From Pseudomonas huaxiensis (GTDB taxonomy: Bacteria; Pseudomonadota; Gammaproteobacteria; Pseudomonadales; Pseudomonadaceae): 64,000 nt of DNA. Position numbers and translations under genes: made by a program. The stretch's first letter is position 1, and each line of letters opens with the position of its first letter. Positions 25,603-36,048 of the stretch are shown here, in pieces. The stretch lies in assembly GCF_003231275.1 (NCBI RefSeq), contig NZ_QKVL01000004.1, positions 124,001 through 188,000 on the forward strand, in the 5' to 3' direction. The notes under the pieces are model-generated. The model saw only the letters and a program-made list of their open reading frames with translations, made no database searches and was not told the DNA's origin.

Positions 25603-28254
25603 ATGGGCGAACTGGCCAAAGAAATCCTCCCGGTCAATATCGAAGACGAACTGAGACAGTCCTACCTCGACTACGCGATGAGCGTCATTGTCGGGCGTGC
25701 ACTGCCCGATGCGCGTGATGGCTTGAAGCCCGTGCATCGCCGCGTTCTGTTTGCGATGAGTGAACTGGGTAACGACTGGAACAAACCGTACAAGAAATCC
25801 GCCCGTGTGGTCGGTGATGTCATCGGTAAGTACCATCCGCACGGTGACATGGCCGTGTACGACACCATCGTACGTATGGCCCAGCCTTTCTCCCTGCGTT
25901 ACCTGCTGGTCGACGGCCAGGGCAACTTCGGTTCGGTCGACGGCGACAACGCCGCGGCGATGCGTTACACCGAAGTGCGCATGACCAAGCTGGCCCACGA
26001 ACTGCTGGCCGACCTGCACAAGGAAACCGTGGACTGGGTGCCGAACTACGACGGCACCGAGCTGATTCCGGCGGTCATGCCGACCCGGATTCCCAACCTG
26101 CTGGTCAACGGTTCCAGCGGTATCGCCGTGGGCATGGCCACCAACATTCCGCCGCACCACCTCGGTGAGGTCATCGATGGCTGCCTGGCGCTGATCGACA
26201 ACCCGGAAATCACCATCGATGAGCTGATGCAGTTCATCCCGGGGCCGGACTTCCCGACCGCTGCCATCATCAACGGTCGCCAGGGCATCATCGAGGCCTA
26301 CCGTACCGGCCGCGGCCGCATCTACATGCGCGCCCGCTCCACCATCGAAGACATCGACAAGGTCGGTGGCCGCCAGCAGATCGTGGTTACCGAGCTGCCT
26401 TACCAGTTGAACAAGGCGCGTCTGATCGAAAAGATCGCCGAACTGGTCAAGGAAAAGAAACTCGAAGGCATCACGGAACTGCGCGACGAGTCCGACAAGG
26501 ACGGTATGCGCATCGTGATCGAGCTGCGTCGTGGCGAGGTTCCGGAGGTCATCCTCAACAACCTCTATGCCCAGACCCAGCTGCAAAGCGTATTCGGCAT
26601 CAACATCGTCGCCCTGATCGACGGCCGTCCGCGCCTGCTCAACCTCAAGGACCTGCTCGAAGCCTTCGTCCGTCACCGCCGCGAAGTGGTGACCCGTCGT
26701 ACCGTGTTCGAGCTGCGCAAGGCGCGTGAGCGCGGGCACATCCTCGAAGGCCAGGCGGTTGCGCTGTCCAACATCGATCCGGTCATCGCCCTGATCAAGG
26801 CTTCGCCAACGCCTTCGGAGGCCAAGGAAGCGCTGATCAGCACGCCATGGGAATCCAGTGCCGTGCAGGTCATGGTCGAGCGCGCTGGCGCCGACTCCTG
26901 CCGTCCCGAGACCCTCGATGCGCAGTTCGGCCTGCGCGACGGCAAGTACTTCCTGTCGCCAGAACAGGCCCAGGCCATCCTCGACCTGCGCCTGCATCGC
27001 CTCACCGGCCTGGAGCACGAGAAGCTGCTGGCCGAGTACCAGGAAATTCTCAACCAGATCGGCGAACTGATCCGCATCCTCAGCAGCGCCGAGCGCCTGA
27101 TGGAAGTGATCCGCGAAGAGCTGGAACTGATCCGTGCCGAATATGGCGATGTGCGCCGCACCGAAATCCTCGATGCCCGCCTGGACCTGACCCTCGGCGA
27201 CATGATCCCGGAAGAAGAGCGCGTGGTGACCATCTCCCACAGCGGCTACGCCAAGACCCAGCCGCTGGCTGCCTACCAGGCGCAGCGTCGTGGTGGTAAG
27301 GGCAAGTCGGCTACCGGAGTCAAGGACGAGGACTACATTTCCCACCTGCTGGTCGCCAACAGCCACACCACGCTGTTGCTGTTCTCCAGCAAGGGCAAGG
27401 TGTACTGGCTCAAGACCTACGAGATTCCCGAAGCCTCCCGCGCCGCTCGCGGCCGGCCGCTGGTGAACCTGCTGCCGCTGGGCGAGGGCGAGCACATCAC
27501 CACCATGCTGCCGGTGGAGGAATACACCGAGGGTCACTACATCTTCATGGCTACCGCCAACGGCACCGTGAAGAAGACCCCGCTGGAGCAGTTCAGCCGC
27601 CAGCGCAGCGTCGGTCTGATCGCTCTGGAACTGGACGAAGGCGACATCCTGATTTCCGCCGCGATCACCGATGGCGAGCGTGAGGTCATGCTGTTCTCCG
27701 ACGCCGGCAAGGTGACCCGCTTCAAGGAATCCGATGTCCGGGCCATGGGCCGTACCGCCCGCGGTGTTCGCGGCATGCGCCTGAACGAAGGCCAGAAACT
27801 GATCTCGATGATCATTCCGGAAGAGGGCAGCCAGATCCTGACCGCCTCCGAGCGCGGCTTCGGCAAGCGCACCGCGATCGGCGAGTTCCCCGAGTACAAA
27901 CGTGGCGGCCAGGGCGTGATCGCCATGGTCAGCAACGAGCGTAACGGCCGTCTGGTCGGCGCGGTACAGGTGCAGGATGGCGAGGAAATCATGTTGATTT
28001 CCGACCAGGGCACTCTGGTGCGTACGCGGGTAGGTGAAGTGTCGAGCCTGGGTCGTAACACTCAGGGCGTGACGCTCATCAAGCTGGCCAGCGACGAGAC
28101 GCTGGTAGGTCTGGAGCGGGTTCAGGAGCCGTCCGAGGACGACGATGAGCTGGCAATCGACGCCGAAGCGGATGTCGATGGCGAGGCGGATATCGACGCC
28201 CCCGACGGGCAGCAGCGGGATGCCGCCGCTGACGAAGAGGCGCCACAGGACTGA
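25603..28254 (+). CDS. gyrA: DNA gyrase subunit A
   Basis: An 883-residue type II topoisomerase subunit that breaks and rejoins DNA to introduce negative supercoils with GyrB. The winged-helix and tower core come first, with the catalytic tyrosine in the [11 protein letters not shown] region. The C-terminal pinwheel domain includes the gyrase box QRRGGKG and ends in a long acidic tail rich in Asp and Glu. The quinolone-resistance region reads [12 protein letters not shown]: residue 83 is Met, where E. coli has Ser and P. aeruginosa Thr, while Asp87 is kept. AAAAAGGA upstream supports the start at 25603. A six-base hairpin (CGGAGG/CCTCCG, 25518-25533) lies in the leader. Confidence 0.97.
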   Translation: MGELAKEILPVNIEDELRQSYLDYAMSVIVGRALPDARDGLKPVHRRVLFAMSELGNDWNKPYKKSARVVGDVIGKYHPHGDMAVYDTIVRMAQPFSLRYLLVDGQGNFGSVDGDNAAAMRYTEVRMTKLAHELLADLHKETVDWVPNYDGTELIPAVMPTRIPNLLVNGSSGIAVGMATNIPPHHLGEVIDGCLALIDNPEITIDELMQFIPGPDFPTAAIINGRQGIIEAYRTGRGRIYMRARSTIEDIDKVGGRQQIVVTELPYQLNKARLIEKIAELVKEKKLEGITELRDESDKDGMRIVIELRRGEVPEVILNNLYAQTQLQSVFGINIVALIDGRPRLLNLKDLLEAFVRHRREVVTRRTVFELRKARERGHILEGQAVALSNIDPVIALIKASPTPSEAKEALISTPWESSAVQVMVERAGADSCRPETLDAQFGLRDGKYFLSPEQAQAILDLRLHRLTGLEHEKLLAEYQEILNQIGELIRILSSAERLMEVIREELELIRAEYGDVRRTEILDARLDLTLGDMIPEEERVVTISHSGYAKTQPLAAYQAQRRGGKGKSATGVKDEDYISHLLVANSHTTLLLFSSKGKVYWLKTYEIPEASRAARGRPLVNLLPLGEGEHITTMLPVEEYTEGHYIFMATANGTVKKTPLEQFSRQRSVGLIALELDEGDILISAAITDGEREVMLFSDAGKVTRFKESDVRAMGRTARGVRGMRLNEGQKLISMIIPEEGSQILTASERGFGKRTAIGEFPEYKRGGQGVIAMVSNERNGRLVGAVQVQDGEEIMLISDQGTLVRTRVGEVSSLGRNTQGVTLIKLASDETLVGLERVQEPSEDDDELAIDAEADVDGEADIDAPDGQQRDAAADEEAPQD

Positions 28255-28275
28255 GTTTTAGACGCGTAACCTTAA

Positions 28276-28300
28276 GGAAGCGGGGCAAGGCCCCGCTTCC
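28276..28300 (+). terminator. GC-rich stem-loop between gyrA and serC
   Basis: GGAAGCGGGGC and GCCCCGCTTCC form an 11-base perfect stem with a three-base loop, 21 bases after the gyrA stop. It lacks a continuous T run (TCGTTATCTT follows), so it may attenuate rather than fully stop transcription into serC. Confidence 0.55.
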
Positions 28301-28329
28301 TCGTTATCTTGAGCAGAGCGAGAGTGGAT

Positions 28330-29415
28330 GTGAGCAAACGAGCCTTTAACTTCTGCGCAGGCCCCGCTGCGCTCCCTGATGCTGTTCTGCAGCGCGCCCA
28401 GGCCGAAATGCTGGACTGGAACGGCAAAGGCCTGTCCGTGATGGAAATGAGCCATCGTAGCGACGACTACGTGGCCATCGCCGAAAAGGCCGAGCAGGAC
28501 CTGCGTGACCTGCTGACCATCCCCTCCAACTACAAGGTGCTGTTCCTCCAGGGCGGCGCCAGCCAGCAGTTCGCCGAGATTCCACTGAACCTGTTGCCCG
28601 AAAACGGCACTGCCGACTACGTGGAAACCGGTATCTGGTCGAAGAAGGCCATCGAGGAAGCGCGTCGCTTCGGCAACGTCAATGTCGCCGCCTCGGCCAA
28701 GCCCTACGACTACCTGAACATCCCAGGCCAGAACGAGTGGACGCTGACCCCCGGTGCTGCGTACCTGCACTACGCCTCCAATGAAACCATTGGTGGGCTG
28801 CAGTTCGACTGGGTTCCGCAAGCCGGTGACGTTCCGCTGGTGGTCGACATGTCTTCGGACATCCTTTCCCGTGGCATCGATGTTTCGCAGTTCGGCATGA
28901 TCTACGCCGGTGCGCAGAAGAACATCGGTCCGAGCGGTCTGGTGGTCGTGATCGTGCGTGAAGACCTGCTGGGTCGTGCGCGCAGTGCCTGCCCGACCAT
29001 GCTTGATTACAAGGTCGCAGCCGATAACGGCTCGATGTACAACACGCCTGCAACCTACTCCTGGTATCTCTCCGGCCTGGTCTTCGAATGGCTGAAAGAG
29101 CAGGGTGGCGTCGCGGCGATGGAGCAGCGCAACCGGGCGAAGAAAGATCGCCTGTACGGCTTCATCGACAAGAGCGATTTCTACACCAACCCGATCAGCC
29201 TGAACGCCCGCTCGTGGATGAACGTGCCGTTCCGCCTGGCGGACGAGCGCCTGGACAAGGCGTTCCTTGCCGGTGCCGACGAGCGCGGCCTGCTCAACCT
29301 CAAGGGGCACCGCTCCGTGGGCGGCATGCGCGCCTCGATCTACAACGCCCTGGGACTGGAAGCGGTAGAAGCGCTGGTCGCCTACATGGCTGAATTCGAG
29401 AAGGAACATTCCTGA
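28330..29415 (+). CDS. serC: Phosphoserine aminotransferase
   Basis: A 361-residue PLP enzyme converting 3-phosphohydroxypyruvate to phosphoserine in serine synthesis, also acting in pyridoxine synthesis. The PLP lysine lies in YAGAQKNIGPSG and the N-terminal motif is FNFCAGPAALP. I chose the GTG at 28330 (MSKRAFNF), which gives the same length as the P. aeruginosa protein; GTG 28324 or an earlier frame start would only add leader residues. Its stop overlaps the pheA ATG by one base (TGATG), so the two are translationally coupled. Confidence 0.93.
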   Translation: MSKRAFNFCAGPAALPDAVLQRAQAEMLDWNGKGLSVMEMSHRSDDYVAIAEKAEQDLRDLLTIPSNYKVLFLQGGASQQFAEIPLNLLPENGTADYVETGIWSKKAIEEARRFGNVNVAASAKPYDYLNIPGQNEWTLTPGAAYLHYASNETIGGLQFDWVPQAGDVPLVVDMSSDILSRGIDVSQFGMIYAGAQKNIGPSGLVVVIVREDLLGRARSACPTMLDYKVAADNGSMYNTPATYSWYLSGLVFEWLKEQGGVAAMEQRNRAKKDRLYGFIDKSDFYTNPISLNARSWMNVPFRLADERLDKAFLAGADERGLLNLKGHRSVGGMRASIYNALGLEAVEALVAYMAEFEKEHS

Positions 29416-30509
29416 TGTCGGAACAGGAACTCAAGGCGCTGCGGGTGCGCATTGACAGCCTCGACGAGAAAATCCTCGAACTGATCAGTGATCGTGCCCG
29501 TTGTGCGCAAGAAGTCGCACGGGTCAAGATGGGTTCCCTGGCTGAAGGCGAGGTGCCGGTATTCTACCGGCCCGAGCGCGAGGCGCAGGTGCTCAAGCGT
29601 GTCATGGATCGCAACCCGGGTCCGTTGGGCAATGAAGAAATGGCCCGCCTGTTCCGTGAAATCATGTCCTCCTGCCTGGCGCTGGAGCAGCCGCTGAAAG
29701 TTGCCTATCTCGGTCCTGAGGGTACGTTCACCCAGGCTGCTGCGATGAAGCATTTCGGTCACGCGGTGATCAGCAAGCCAATGGCGGCGATCGACGAAGT
29801 GTTCCGCGAAGTTGCCGCCGGCGCGGTGAACTTCGGCGTGGTGCCGGTGGAAAACTCCACTGAAGGTGCGGTCAACCACACCCTCGACAGCTTCCTCGAG
29901 CACGACATGGTGATCTGTGGCGAAGTCGAATTGCGTATTCACCACCACCTCCTGGTGGGCGAGAACACCAAGACCGACAGCATCAGCCGCATCTATTCCC
30001 ACGCTCAGTCGCTGGCTCAGTGCCGCAAGTGGCTCGATGCTCACTATCCGAACGTCGAGCGCGTCGCGGTATCGAGCAACGCCGAGGCTGCCAAACGGGT
30101 CAAGGGTGAGTGGAATTCTGCCGCCATCGCCGGTGATATGGCCGCGGGCCTGTATGGTCTGACGCGCCTGGCCGAGAAAATCGAGGACCGTCCGGACAAT
30201 TCCACTCGGTTCCTGATGATTGGCAGCCAGGAAGTGCCGCCGACTGGCGACGACAAGACCTCGATCATTGTCTCCATGAGCAACAAGCCCGGCGCCCTGC
30301 ACGAACTGTTGGTGCCGTTCCACGAAAACGGTATCGACCTGACGCGCATCGAGACGCGTCCGTCCCGCAGCGGTAAATGGACCTACGTCTTCTTCATTGA
30401 TTTCGTTGGCCATCATCGCGATCCGCTGATCAAGGCCGTGCTGGAGAAGATCAGTCAGGAGGCGGTGGCCCTGAAAGTGCTGGGCTCGTACCCGAAAGCA
30501 GTACTCTGA
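29415..30509 (+). CDS. pheA: P-protein: chorismate mutase / prephenate dehydratase
   Basis: A 364-residue bifunctional enzyme of phenylalanine synthesis. An AroQ chorismate mutase domain (about residues 1-95, with LRVRIDSLDEKIL) is followed by the prephenate dehydratase domain (AYLGPEGTFTQAA onward, with NSTEGAVNHTLD) and a C-terminal ACT domain for phenylalanine feedback. The ACT signature residues GALHELL and ESRP-like ETRPSR are present, so feedback inhibition is expected. It is coupled to serC by a one-base overlap. Confidence 0.95.
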   Translation: MSEQELKALRVRIDSLDEKILELISDRARCAQEVARVKMGSLAEGEVPVFYRPEREAQVLKRVMDRNPGPLGNEEMARLFREIMSSCLALEQPLKVAYLGPEGTFTQAAAMKHFGHAVISKPMAAIDEVFREVAAGAVNFGVVPVENSTEGAVNHTLDSFLEHDMVICGEVELRIHHHLLVGENTKTDSISRIYSHAQSLAQCRKWLDAHYPNVERVAVSSNAEAAKRVKGEWNSAAIAGDMAAGLYGLTRLAEKIEDRPDNSTRFLMIGSQEVPPTGDDKTSIIVSMSNKPGALHELLVPFHENGIDLTRIETRPSRSGKWTYVFFIDFVGHHRDPLIKAVLEKISQEAVALKVLGSYPKAVL

Positions 30510-30549
30510 GGCGCGTTAATGCACGATGTTTTGAACAGGGTCCTGCGCC

Positions 30550-32790
30550 GTGATTGAAGTTGAAACGCAACAGGGTGGGCCACTCGTCGGCCGCCTGGTG
30601 GTGGTGGGCCTGGGGCTGATTGGCGGATCTTTCGCCAAGGGCCTGCGCGAAAGCGGTCTGTGCCGCGAGGTGGTCGGTGTCGACCTGGATCCGCAATCGC
30701 GCAAGCTGGCGGTTGAGCTGGGCGTGGTTGACCGTTGCGAGGAAGACCTCGAGGCTGCCTGCGTCGGCGCCGACGTCATCCAGTTGGCGGTGCCGATCCT
30801 TGCCATGGAAAAGCTCCTGGCACGTTTGGCCGGGATGGATCTCGGATCGGCCGTGCTGACCGATGTGGGCAGCGCCAAGGGCAATGTCGTGCGCGCAGCG
30901 CGCGAGACCATGGCCGGTCGTTTGTCACGGTTCGTGCCGGGTCACCCGATTGCGGGGTCCGAGCAGAGCGGGGTGGAAGCTTCCAATTCCACGCTGTTCC
31001 GCCGTCACAAGGTCATTCTCACGCCGCTGGCGGAAACCGATCCGCTCGCGCTTGCCGTGGTTGACCGGCTGTGGCGCGCATTGGAGGCCGATGTCGAGCA
31101 CATGCAGGTCGAGCGGCACGACGAAGTACTTGCCGCCACCAGCCACTTGCCGCATCTGCTGGCCTTCGGTCTGGTTGATTCATTGGCCAAGCGCAATGAA
31201 AACCTGGATATCTTCCGTTACGCTGCCGGTGGTTTCCGCGATTTCACGAGAATCGCGGGAAGCGACCCGGTCATGTGGCACGACATCTTCCTCGCCAATC
31301 GCGAGGCTGTTCTGCGCACACTGGATACATTTCGCAGCGATCTCGACGCTTTACGCGACGCGGTCGATGCAGGGGATGGGCACCAGTTGTTGGGCGTATT
31401 CACGCGCGCCCGGGTTGCCCGCGAGCATTTCAGTAAAATCCTGGCCCGTCGGGCCTATGTGGACGCTATGAATTCCAACGACCTGATTTTCCTGGCACAA
31501 CCTGGCGGCCGCCTGTCCGGGCGCATTCGCGTCCCAGGCGACAAATCGATTTCCCATCGCTCGATCATGCTCGGCTCCCTGGCGGAGGGCACCACTGAGG
31601 TGGAAGGCTTCCTCGAAGGTGAAGATGCCCTGGCGACGTTGCAGGCTTTCCGCGACATGGGTGTGGTGATCGAAGGTCCGCACCACGGTCGCGTCACGAT
31701 TCACGGTGTGGGCCTCAATGGCCTCAAGCCGCCGCCTGGCCCGATCTACCTGGGTAACTCCGGCACCTCGATGCGTTTGCTGTCTGGTCTGTTGGCCGCG
31801 CAGAAGTTCGACACCGTGCTGACCGGCGATGCCTCGCTGTCCAAGCGTCCAATGAACCGTGTGGCCAATCCATTGCGGGAAATGGGCGCGGTGATCGAGA
31901 CTGCGGCTGAAGGCCGTCCGCCGATGACCATTCGTGGCGGTCACACGCTCAAGGCGCTGACCTACACCCTGCCGATGGCCAGTGCCCAGGTGAAATCCTG
32001 TCTGCTGCTGGCCGGCCTGTATGCCGAAGGCAAGACCACCGTCACCGAGCCTGCGCCGACCCGCGATCACACCGAACGCATGCTGCGCGGCTTCGGTTAT
32101 GAAGTGAATGTTGATGGGCCGACTGCGTCGCTGGTGTCTGGCGGCAAATTGACCGCAACGCATATCGAAGTGCCTGCGGATATCTCCTCGGCTGCCTTCT
32201 TCCTGGTCGCGGCGTCGATCGCCGAGGGCTCGGAGCTGGTGCTGGAGCATGTCGGCATCAATCCGACCCGTACCGGCGTAATCGACATCCTGCGTCTGAT
32301 GGGTGGCGACATCACCCTCGAGAACCAGCGTGAAGTGGGTGGCGAGCCGGTTGCTGATCTGCGTGTTCGCGGTGCGAAACTCAAGGGTATCGATATCCCT
32401 GAGGATCTGGTGCCGCTGGCCATCGATGAGTTCCCGGTACTGTTCGTCGCTGCCGCCTGCGCCGAAGGGCGTACCGTGCTGCGCGGTGCTGAAGAGCTGC
32501 GGGTCAAGGAATCCGACCGGATCCAGGTCATGGCCGATGGCCTGTTGGCCCTGGGTGTGAAATGTGAGCCGACTGCGGACGGCATTATCATCGACGGCGG
32601 CCAGATTGGCGGCGGTGAAGTGCATGGTCACGGCGACCACCGTATTTCCATGGCCTTCAGCGTGGCTTCGTTGCGTGCCAATGCGCCGATCCGTATCCAC
32701 GATTGCGCCAACGTCGCTACATCTTTCCCTAACTTCCTCGCACTTTGTGCGGAAGTGGGCATTCGCGTTGCTGAAGAGGGCAAGTCGTGA
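30550..32790 (+). CDS. tyrA-aroA: Fused prephenate dehydrogenase / 3-phosphoshikimate 1-carboxyvinyltransferase (TyrA-AroA)
   Basis: A 746-residue fusion. Residues 1 to about 300 are prephenate dehydrogenase, with the NAD motif [13 protein letters not shown] and GSEQSG loop. From about residue 307 ([14 protein letters not shown]) the EPSP synthase domain follows. It contains [20 protein letters not shown] and NPTR, the four motifs used to define class II EPSP synthases. The fusion is usual in Pseudomonas. It starts with GTG at 30550, 40 bases after pheA; in P. aeruginosa hisC2 occupies that gap, but it is absent here. The gene overlaps cmk by four bases. Confidence 0.93.
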   Translation: MIEVETQQGGPLVGRLVVVGLGLIGGSFAKGLRESGLCREVVGVDLDPQSRKLAVELGVVDRCEEDLEAACVGADVIQLAVPILAMEKLLARLAGMDLGSAVLTDVGSAKGNVVRAARETMAGRLSRFVPGHPIAGSEQSGVEASNSTLFRRHKVILTPLAETDPLALAVVDRLWRALEADVEHMQVERHDEVLAATSHLPHLLAFGLVDSLAKRNENLDIFRYAAGGFRDFTRIAGSDPVMWHDIFLANREAVLRTLDTFRSDLDALRDAVDAGDGHQLLGVFTRARVAREHFSKILARRAYVDAMNSNDLIFLAQPGGRLSGRIRVPGDKSISHRSIMLGSLAEGTTEVEGFLEGEDALATLQAFRDMGVVIEGPHHGRVTIHGVGLNGLKPPPGPIYLGNSGTSMRLLSGLLAAQKFDTVLTGDASLSKRPMNRVANPLREMGAVIETAAEGRPPMTIRGGHTLKALTYTLPMASAQVKSCLLLAGLYAEGKTTVTEPAPTRDHTERMLRGFGYEVNVDGPTASLVSGGKLTATHIEVPADISSAAFFLVAASIAEGSELVLEHVGINPTRTGVIDILRLMGGDITLENQREVGGEPVADLRVRGAKLKGIDIPEDLVPLAIDEFPVLFVAAACAEGRTVLRGAEELRVKESDRIQVMADGLLALGVKCEPTADGIIIDGGQIGGGEVHGHGDHRISMAFSVASLRANAPIRIHDCANVATSFPNFLALCAEVGIRVAEEGKS

Positions 32791-33476
32791 GCACGCACGC
32801 ACCGGTCATCACCATTGACGGACCAAGCGGCTCGGGCAAGGGCACGATAGCTGGCCTGCTGGCCCGGCGCCTGGGCTGGAATCTGCTCGACTCCGGTGCC
32901 CTCTATCGCTTGCTGGCCTTTGCCGCAGGGAATCATGGCGTCGATCTGACCAACGAAGAACTGTTGAAGGCGCTCGCCGCTCATCTGGATGTGCAGTTCC
33001 TGGCTGCGGAAGAGGGGCAGTTGCAGCGGATCATTCTCGAAGGCGACGACGTCACCAATGACATCCGCAACGAGACGATCGGCGCCGGGGCGTCGCAGGT
33101 TGCTGCGCTGCCGGCGGTGCGTGAAGCGCTGCTGCAGCGCCAGCGTGCCTTCCGTGAGATGCCGGGCCTGATTGCCGATGGCCGGGATATGGGCACGGTC
33201 GTCTTTCCGGATGCACCGCTCAAGATTTTTCTGACAGCCAGCGCTGAAGAGCGAGCGCGTCGCCGTTACCTCCAGTTGAAGGCAAAAGGCGATGATGTTA
33301 GTCTGTCGAGTCTGCTAGATGAGATACGTGCGCGCGATGAGCGCGACACCCAGCGTTCGGTGGCTCCGCTCAAGCCCGCTGCCGACGCGATTCAGCTGGA
33401 TTCCACTGAATTGTCCATCGAGCAGGTGCTGGAACGCATCCTGAGTGAAGTCGCACTGCGCGATATCACCGGATGA
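32787..33476 (+). CDS. cmk: Cytidylate kinase
   Basis: A 229-residue P-loop kinase phosphorylating CMP and dCMP. The Walker A loop is [10 protein letters not shown] near residue 10, and the nucleoside-binding loop includes [14 protein letters not shown], a cmk hallmark. It starts with GTG at 32787, overlapping the tyrA-aroA stop by four bases. Its placement directly upstream of rpsA is conserved across gammaproteobacteria. Confidence 0.95.
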   Translation: MSTHAPVITIDGPSGSGKGTIAGLLARRLGWNLLDSGALYRLLAFAAGNHGVDLTNEELLKALAAHLDVQFLAAEEGQLQRIILEGDDVTNDIRNETIGAGASQVAALPAVREALLQRQRAFREMPGLIADGRDMGTVVFPDAPLKIFLTASAEERARRRYLQLKAKGDDVSLSSLLDEIRARDERDTQRSVAPLKPAADAIQLDSTELSIEQVLERILSEVALRDITG

Positions 33477-33598
33477 CCAGGGAGGCTGCAGGATTACCCA
33501 GTCAACGTCCTGCAGACGACCCTTACTATGAACGAAACCCACATTGTCTGGAATGTGGCTGATGGGCGGATTTATCGCCCGAATCTACAGGAATTAAA
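33477..33598 (+). promoter_or_regulatory. rpsA leader with three hairpins, probable S1 autoregulation element
   Basis: The 122-base cmk-rpsA spacer folds into three consecutive stems. They are CTGCAGGA/TCCTGCAG (33486-33493 with 33508-33515), CCACATT/AATGTGG (33539-33545 with 33552-33558) and GGGCG/CGCCC (33564-33568 with 33576-33580). The start codon is preceded only by AGGA. Enterobacterial rpsA has a similar three-hairpin leader with a weak Shine-Dalgarno through which protein S1 represses its own translation; the same role here is inferred. Confidence 0.6.
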
Positions 33599-35272
33599 AT
33601 GAGCGAAAGCTTTGCAGAACTCTTTGAAGAAAGCCTGAAAACCCTCAACCTTCAACCAGGTGCGATCATCACCGGTATCGTTGTCGATATCGACGGTGAC
33701 TGGGTTACTGTCCACGCTGGTCTGAAGTCCGAGGGCGTCATCCCGCTCGAGCAGTTCTACAACGAAGCTGGCGAGCTGACCATCAAGGTCGGTGACGAAG
33801 TTCACGTTGCGCTGGACGCGGTGGAAGACGGCTTTGGCGAAACCAAACTGTCCCGTGAAAAAGCCAAGCGCGCCGAGTGCTGGATTGTTCTGGAAGCAGC
33901 TTTCGCCGCCGAAGAAGTGGTCAAGGGCGTTATCAACGGTAAGGTTAAAGGCGGCTTCACTGTCGACGTTAACGGTATCCGTGCGTTCCTGCCGGGCTCC
34001 CTGGTTGATGTCCGCCCAGTGCGCGACACCACCCACCTCGAAGGCAAAGAGCTGGAATTCAAGGTCATCAAGCTGGACCAGAAGCGCAACAACGTTGTCG
34101 TTTCCCGTCGCAGTGTCCTGGAAGCCGAAAACAGCGCCGAGCGCGAAGCTCTGCTGGAATCGCTGCAGGAAGGCCAGCAGGTCAAAGGTATCGTCAAGAA
34201 CCTCACCGACTACGGTGCATTCGTGGATCTGGGCGGCGTCGATGGCCTGCTGCACATCACCGACATGGCCTGGAAGCGTATCAAGCATCCATCGGAAATC
34301 GTCAACGTTGGCGACGAGATCGATGTCAAGGTTCTGAAGTACGATCGCGAGCGTAACCGCGTATCCCTGGGCCTGAAGCAACTGGGCGAAGACCCATGGG
34401 TTGCTATCAAGGCACGTTACCCAGAGAGCACCCGCGTCATGGCGCGCGTTACCAACCTGACCGACTACGGCTGCTTCGCTGAGCTGGAAGAAGGCGTTGA
34501 AGGTCTGGTACACGTTTCCGAAATGGACTGGACCAACAAGAACATCCACCCGTCGAAAGTCGTTCAGGTTGGCGACGAAGTGGAAGTCATGGTTCTGGAC
34601 ATCGACGAAGAGCGTCGTCGTATCTCCCTGGGCATCAAACAGTGCAAGTCGAACCCATGGGAAGACTTCTCTGGCCAGTTCAACAAGGGCGACAAGATCT
34701 CCGGCACCATCAAGTCGATCACCGATTTCGGTATCTTCATTGGTCTGGACGGCGGCATCGACGGTCTGGTTCACCTGTCGGACATCTCCTGGAACGAAGT
34801 CGGCGAAGAAGCCGTACGTCGCTTCAAGAAGGGCGACGAGCTGGAAACCGTCATCCTGTCGGTTGACCCAGAGCGCGAGCGCATCTCCCTGGGCATCAAA
34901 CAGCTGGAAGACGATCCGTTCTCCAACTACGTTGCTGTCAACGACAAAGGCGCTATCGTCAAGGGCACTGTGAAAGAAGTTGACGCCAAAGGCGCCATCA
35001 TCACTCTGGCCGACGATATCGAAGCTACTCTGAAAGCTTCCGAAATCAGCCGCGACCGCGTTGAAGACGCGCGTAACGTTCTGAAGGAAGGCGAAGAGAT
35101 CGAAGCCAAGATCATCAGCGTTGACCGCAAGAGCCGCGTAATCAACCTCTCCATCAAGTCGAAAGACGTTGAAGAAGAGAAAGAGGCTATCCAGCAAATC
35201 GCCAAGGCTCCAGAAGCCGCTGGCGCTACCCTGGGTGACCTGCTGCGCGCGGAAATGGCCAAACAGAACTAA
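33599..35272 (+). CDS. rpsA: 30S ribosomal protein S1
   Basis: A 557-residue protein with six S1 (OB-fold) repeats. The first two bind the ribosome and the later four bind mRNA. Repeats are recognisable from glycine-rich turns such as [20 protein letters not shown] and [20 protein letters not shown]. Length matches Pseudomonas S1. Unlike the flanking genes it uses many highly expressed-gene codons. It is followed 13 bases later by a strong terminator. Confidence 0.97.
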   Translation: MSESFAELFEESLKTLNLQPGAIITGIVVDIDGDWVTVHAGLKSEGVIPLEQFYNEAGELTIKVGDEVHVALDAVEDGFGETKLSREKAKRAECWIVLEAAFAAEEVVKGVINGKVKGGFTVDVNGIRAFLPGSLVDVRPVRDTTHLEGKELEFKVIKLDQKRNNVVVSRRSVLEAENSAEREALLESLQEGQQVKGIVKNLTDYGAFVDLGGVDGLLHITDMAWKRIKHPSEIVNVGDEIDVKVLKYDRERNRVSLGLKQLGEDPWVAIKARYPESTRVMARVTNLTDYGCFAELEEGVEGLVHVSEMDWTNKNIHPSKVVQVGDEVEVMVLDIDEERRRISLGIKQCKSNPWEDFSGQFNKGDKISGTIKSITDFGIFIGLDGGIDGLVHLSDISWNEVGEEAVRRFKKGDELETVILSVDPERERISLGIKQLEDDPFSNYVAVNDKGAIVKGTVKEVDAKGAIITLADDIEATLKASEISRDRVEDARNVLKEGEEIEAKIISVDRKSRVINLSIKSKDVEEEKEAIQQIAKAPEAAGATLGDLLRAEMAKQN

Positions 35273-35285
35273 GTTCTGCTTGATC

Positions 35286-35315
35286 AAAAAAAGGCGACTT
35301 CGGTCGCCTTTTTTT
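35286..35315 (+). terminator. Rho-independent terminator of rpsA
   Basis: A perfect 13-base stem with the stable loop TTCG (GGCGAC TTCG GTCGCC core), flanked by seven A and seven T. It should act in both directions but serves the rpsA transcript. Confidence 0.92.
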
Positions 35316-35496
35316 ATGCCTGCTATTTCAGTTGTTTAACCGCGACAGCCTGTAGATATGGGGTTTTCAGCGCGAAGCGGCATCATCCAATTCTGGATTT
35401 TTTTCTTAAGTCAATAACCGCACTGTTCAAATTCATCAGCCCATGCTAAAACCAATGGAGGCAATGACCTAGCTGCTTGATACAGAAGGGAAAAAG

Positions 35497-35796
35497 ATGA
35501 CGAAGTCGGAGCTTATCGAACGTATTGTCACCCATCAGGGGCTGCTCTCATCCAAGGATGTTGAGCTGGCCATCAAGACCATGCTTGAGCAGATGTCCCA
35601 GTGCCTCGCTACTGGCGACCGTATTGAGATCCGGGGCTTTGGTAGCTTCTCGCTGCACTATCGCGCTCCTCGCGTGGGGCGCAATCCCAAGACCGGGCAA
35701 TCTGTCAGCCTTGACGGAAAATTCGTGCCGCATTTCAAGCCTGGCAAGGAGCTGCGCGATAGAGTCAATGAAGAAGATGAGTTTCCTGAAGACTGA
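35497..35796 (+). CDS. ihfB: Integration host factor subunit beta
   Basis: A 99-residue DNA-bending protein of the HU/IHF family (himD). [17 protein letters not shown] at the start, the [11 protein letters not shown] turn and the β-arm [10 protein letters not shown] with its intercalating proline are all present. IHF dimerises with IhfA and bends DNA for recombination and σ54 promoters. GAAGGGAAA lies upstream of the ATG. ihfB directly upstream of the O-antigen locus is the standard Pseudomonas landmark. Confidence 0.95.
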   Translation: MTKSELIERIVTHQGLLSSKDVELAIKTMLEQMSQCLATGDRIEIRGFGSFSLHYRAPRVGRNPKTGQSVSLDGKFVPHFKPGKELRDRVNEEDEFPED

Positions 35797-35817
35797 TCTG
35801 TGCAAGGGGATTTGATC

Positions 35818-36048
35818 ATGCGCAATATCAGGCGCCTTTTGCTGGTGCTATTTGCGGTCGTGCTGGCGGCGCTGACTTTATTCTTTGTCCTGGAAAACCA
35901 GCAGTCAGTCGTGTTGGTATTTTTTGGTTGGACTGCTCCAGCCGTTCCTGTTGCGGCACTCGTACTGGCTGCGCTCATTGCTGGTTTAGTCGTTGGTCCA
36001 TTGCTTGGGGCCTGCATGAGGCTAAGGCTTTATCGTCGGTCTAACTGA
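35818..36048 (+). CDS. LapA-family (DUF1049) inner-membrane protein
   Basis: A 76-residue protein with two membrane helices. The family motif is the FFVLENQQSVVLVFFGW loop, and the C-terminal helix ends in RLRLYRRSN. LapA family proteins belong to LPS assembly regulation; in E. coli LapA pairs with LapB, but no lapB follows here. AAGGGGA at 35804-35810 supports the ATG at 35818; a GTG at 35800 would add six residues. It begins 21 bases after ihfB. Confidence 0.85.
   Translation: MRNIRRLLLVLFAVVLAALTLFFVLENQQSVVLVFFGWTAPAVPVAALVLAALIAGLVVGPLLGACMRLRLYRRSN

Noticed and set aside
25576..27537. 653-codon frame antisense to gyrA
   Set aside because: Pure shadow of gyrA with no domain motifs.
30519..30557. 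Twelve-codon frame before tyrA-aroA ([12 protein letters not shown]), as a leader peptide
   Set aside because: No run of Phe, Tyr or Trp codons and no attenuator stem follows, so an attenuation leader is not supported.
33572..35287. 571-codon frame antisense to rpsA
   Set aside because: It mirrors the S1 repeats; no start signal or family resemblance.
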